Positions 60,698 to 64,000 of a stretch of DNA of 64,000 nucleotides are shown here, piece after piece (the first letter of the stretch is position 1; each line of letters begins with the position of its first letter). The position numbers were made by a program, and so were the translations under genes. The DNA is from Loxodes magnus (taxonomy: Eukaryota; Ciliophora; Karyorelictea; Loxodida; Loxodidae). Under the pieces are notes generated by a model. The model had not been told where the DNA came from and ran no database searches. It saw only the letters and a program-made list of their open reading frames with translations. The stretch lies in NCBI GenBank assembly GCA_946699065.1, contig CAMPDV010000877.1:1-64000 (forward strand), given 5' to 3'.

Positions 60698-62767
60698 ATG
60701 AGGCAACTCATTAAAGTGCTTAATGCTTTATTGGTCTTTTTAAATCTTATCTAGATAAGTGATGCTCGGTTAGTTCTCAATTTCATTATTTGCTATTCAT
60801 CAGAAACTTAGAGTGTAGTAAGTTACATTCATTAAGAACTGTAGAAATATTCTGAGACTTAAGATGAAAATTAAATTCTTATATAACATGAGATACTCAA
60901 AATAAGTGGCTTTCATGATATACAAAGATTAGAAACAAAAAGCTTTTCAAGGAGTTCTTTTATAATAGAATTTTTAGGTTAAAGCTAGTTCTCTTAGTTG
61001 CTACATGAATAAACAAAGCAAAAGAAGCTTCATTATATAAAGTGCTCAAGAAAAGAAGAATTTAGTAGTATTATTCTAAATGAAGTTCCTTATATCTATC
61101 CATCATATGAAAGTGAAGGAAGATTCTTAAATTAATTTTTGAAATATTATGATTTCTAGAACGTAATGACAATTTAGCAAAACTAAAAGGAATATTACTA
61201 ACCCATTAAATATCTAGACTAATCTCGCATTAAATATAGCATCACAATCCAAGACAAAGTTAGTGATAATTTAGCATCTTTGCTAATGTCAGCTGGCACA
61301 ACTGTTTTCATTCTTTCGGTAAATAAAACTCTAGCCCTTTAGATACTTCAAGTTGCTTAAGAAATAAAATTATAACAGTAAAATGTTGCGTGAATCTTTG
61401 GCTTGCAAGGAAGTTTAATAATGAAATAAAACTAAAATAGTAGAAATAAAATCTTCGAAAATGGTCTTCTCGGAGATCAGTCCTTTAAAGAAGATTGGCA
61501 AGATGAAAATTATATAAATTGGCATTACTTTAAACTTTATATAGAGAAATTAGCTAATTTCATATATTAACAAAAGTATAGCAATATTGATATTAGCATT
61601 CAATAGCTCAACTAAAAGTATCAAGAATAGCTAATTCTTAGCTTAGAGATTATAAATAAGTAAGCTTCTCTTAATATAATAACTCATAATCTCTCTCAGG
61701 CCTATACTTTTCAATCCATTTCTTCGATTATTTGGCCTGGATCGTCGTAAAATCCTCCTTAAAACAAAATTACTCTTACTTTCTCCTATGAAATGAGTTT
61801 ACTGACTCCTAATGGAGAATTTAATCCGATAAACTGGGATGTATAAGATACCATAAGATGTGGAGCAGAAGATGCAAATAGAAGAAAGGGGTTACTTGAT
61901 AATTATGAATTCAAAGCTTTAGGAGTAGATTATGGATAAAGTTGGTTCGATAGAGAATATTAAATGTAGCATCTAATTCCATATATTGATAAATTAGGAG
62001 TAGCTCACTGTGTCAAATTCGCAGATTCTATGAAACCTACTTCCGATCTTTTAAACGAATACGGAGTACAAATTCCTTTTCTTTCGGTAAATTAAGATTC
62101 TTCAAATGCAGATTTTAAGTGATAAGTATTCAATTATGCTAATTACAAAGAATTTGGAAATACAATCCTAAAGTTTATATAAAGAAATAAATGGAAATAA
62201 ATAGGAATCTATGTAGAAAATATTTCAGAATATAAAGCTATTGCAAACTACATTATAGACAGTATTCACTCTTATGATATTCATATCATTAGCAATCTTA
62301 ATTTAAGAATTATTCCTTGGTTTTTAAGTGGGACCACAGAAGAAAGAACTATTAAGTATTAGCCTATAATTTAAGATATTCTGGCTAAATAAATAAGAAT
62401 TATAATTCTATTTGCTTGGGTGGAAACTTAAATAGAGTTTGGAGTATAACTTTATGACGCAGGAGGAAGATAAGGAGATTTTATTTTTATAGGACACAAC
62501 TCAGGTAACTATATTGTTCAAAATGAGCATGCTTTGAAGTTTGGAGTATAAAAATTAAAAAAATTATACGTAGGAAGTTGAATTTTCACTCATCCTATAG
62601 CATGATAATCAGAAATTGGACAAGATATGCATGAATACTACAAATAATGTGCAACGAGCTATATTCCAAACTGGCAATGTTATTTCTGAGATGAAGCTTA
62701 TATAATTGCACATACTTTAAAGGAGTTAATAAATAGCGGTTAGAATTTCAACGATCCTCATATTATG
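60596..62767. repeat. inverted segmental duplication, copy 2
   Basis: Opposite-orientation copy of 7,994-10,120. Ends abruptly after cctcatattatg. Confidence 0.9.
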
Positions 62768-62906
62768 CATATAAGCATTAAATAAAACTTAAATTATTTC
62801 AATTATATTAGGTAAATCTCTACCTTTATAAGTATAAGACTTAATAAAGGCTCATTATACCAAACTTTCTTTTTAACCTCAAGAAACTATCACTACTATC
62901 ATTGAT
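60698..62906 (+). CDS. 3'-truncated receptor copy (ectodomain only)
   Basis: Begins MRQLIKVLNALLVFLNLIQI (signal peptide) and reads through the full ANF/periplasmic-binding-type ectodomain in one uninterrupted frame of about 690 codons. Conserved stretches include RRKGLLDNYEFKALGVDYGQ and AIANYIIDSIHSYDIHII. Similarity to the 5.4-10 kb receptor ends at 62,767; the frame then runs ~45 codons of unrelated sequence to a TGA. The transmembrane part is lost, so any product would be a secreted ectodomain. All five internal TGA codons are shared with the other copy. The open frame over 2 kb suggests a recent duplication or retained coding use. Confidence 0.75.
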
Positions 62907-63099
62907 AGTTATATATAACAGATAAGGCTTTTCTTATGAAAGATAACTTTTCCAAAATAAATCACTTATTTATAAAAGTTTAACCAAAAATATAGATATA
63001 AAAGCTATAGATAGCTTATCTAAGCAGATCATTTGGAACCTATATATGCTTAGGATATTATCAAACAAAATAACCATTCTACAACTTTCTTAATTTGCC

Positions 63100-64000
63100 C
63101 TTTTTCAGGCCATTTTTCTCAAGAGTACAAGTAAAGAAGCATATTCTTATTTTAAGTTCCTAGAGTCTCCTCTCTTAAATTTAAAAGAAACTTCCTTCTG
63201 AAAGAAAGATATGGGTGTTCAGTCCTTCATTGTTTCTAATAAGCGGAAAAAGCGATAAAGCTGGAATAGCTTAACTATATCACGATCAATTTGACTAGTT
63301 AGTAGTTCTTAGAAATTAGAAAATGGAAATAATAGCAAAATTATGGTAGTTAATGTTTTTATCATTCCTAACGAGACAAACTTAGATCCAAATAGTGTGA
63401 TTTTCTTGATATGTAACAAAGCTACACTACTAAGGCTTACTTAGTGATATTTAAGAAGATAAAAATTAAAATAAGAATAAGACTAAATAAAAGCAATATG
63501 ATAAGAACTTAATTTTACTTATTAGGATATAAAAGGAATGGAATAAACTATATTACTTATTGATGGAACCTATCTTTCAGATTAATCAACAAAACCTTTT
63601 TCTAAATAACAAGTAACTCACTTTAAACCAGTTTAAGTACAACCACAACTTTAATACAATGCTTTATTATCAATCATTACAATTACAATAGTTCAAAATA
63701 CAGACCAAGATTCATTTTAGACCAATTATAAATATTATTTAAGTACTGAGTATTAAACTAGTATCATCATATAGAGATTATGGTTAAATAGAAAGACTAA
63801 TTAAGGATAAAAAGAAATTACTAATTTCTTTCTTCCTTACTAAATACAACTCAGCAACATTCAACTCTTTCATAGCAGTACAAAGATCAAAAAATGCTGA
63901 GCAATATTCATTTAAAGACGTGTACGCTATATTCTATTGCTTAGACAGATATAAATTTTCAAGATCAAGAACAAACTTTCTACTAATCAAAGAAAATTCT
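63100..64000 (+). CDS. unidentified protein, cut by window end
   Basis: A single frame (codons starting at position 2 modulo 3) reads as protein from at least 63,191 to the last base: IWVFSPSLFLISGKSDKAGI, MEIIAKLWQLMFLSFLTRQT, DYGQIERLIKDKKKLLISFF and SFKDVYAIFYCLDRYKFSRS. It has many TAA/TAG Gln codons and a few TGA Trp codons (VWFSWY). The start is not clear because other frames compete upstream of 63,190. I do not recognise the family. It could be the continuation of a gene interrupted by the receptor duplication, or an independent gene. Confidence 0.5.

Noticed and set aside
1-64000. Tetrahymena/Paramecium code (TGA as stop only)
   Set aside because: Internal TGA codons at conserved Trp positions in at least four gene families exclude it.

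Overview
The window is strongly AT-rich, sparsely genic nuclear DNA of a ciliate. Its coding regions only make sense if TAA and TAG encode glutamine and TGA encodes tryptophan internally but also serves as the stop. The clearest case is the RING/WD40 gene at 25,073-27,482. It runs through dozens of TAA/TAG codons, has TGA at WD40 tryptophan positions, and closes on a TGA after a 34-nt intron. Paralogous genes here swap TGG and TGA at the same column. This matches the karyorelictid code (NCBI table 27), so a Loxodes-like karyorelictid is the best guess. Condylostoma (table 28) is less likely because every convincing gene end seen is TGA.

Layout: 0-5.4 kb holds tRNA-Thr and tRNA-Cys and otherwise gene-poor DNA. 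5.4-10.0 kb (-) is a large multi-pass receptor with an ANF/periplasmic-binding-type ectodomain; its 5' half recurs inverted at 60.7-62.8 kb. 13.2 kb has a second tRNA-Thr. 14-20 kb holds a decayed four-TM gene, a LINE reverse-transcriptase fragment, a zinc-knuckle ORF and a polycystin-2-like channel. 25.1-27.5 kb is the RING/pentapeptide/WD40 gene, with T-rich DNA before it and A-rich DNA after. 31-53 kb is a mosaic of segmental duplications with further four-transmembrane genes, five half-LINE-like zinc-knuckle ORFs in the window overall (one in the 14-20 kb block), and four copies of a ~0.5 kb SINE-like retroposon. 57.3 kb has a tRNA-Thr relic, 59.6 kb a LINE fragment with the YADD motif, and 63-64 kb an unidentified coding region cut by the window end.

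The main undescribed elements I see are: (1) the four-TM family with two conserved cysteines, six recognisable copies; (2) the SINE-like family, with 19-nt tandem units, a paired ~77-bp repeat, terminal hairpins, and one copy with a 6-bp target duplication and an empty paralogous site; (3) the half-LINE ORFs with structured ends. Introns, where supported, are very short (29-34 nt). Coordinates of broken or multi-frame genes were read by eye and may be off by a few bases.
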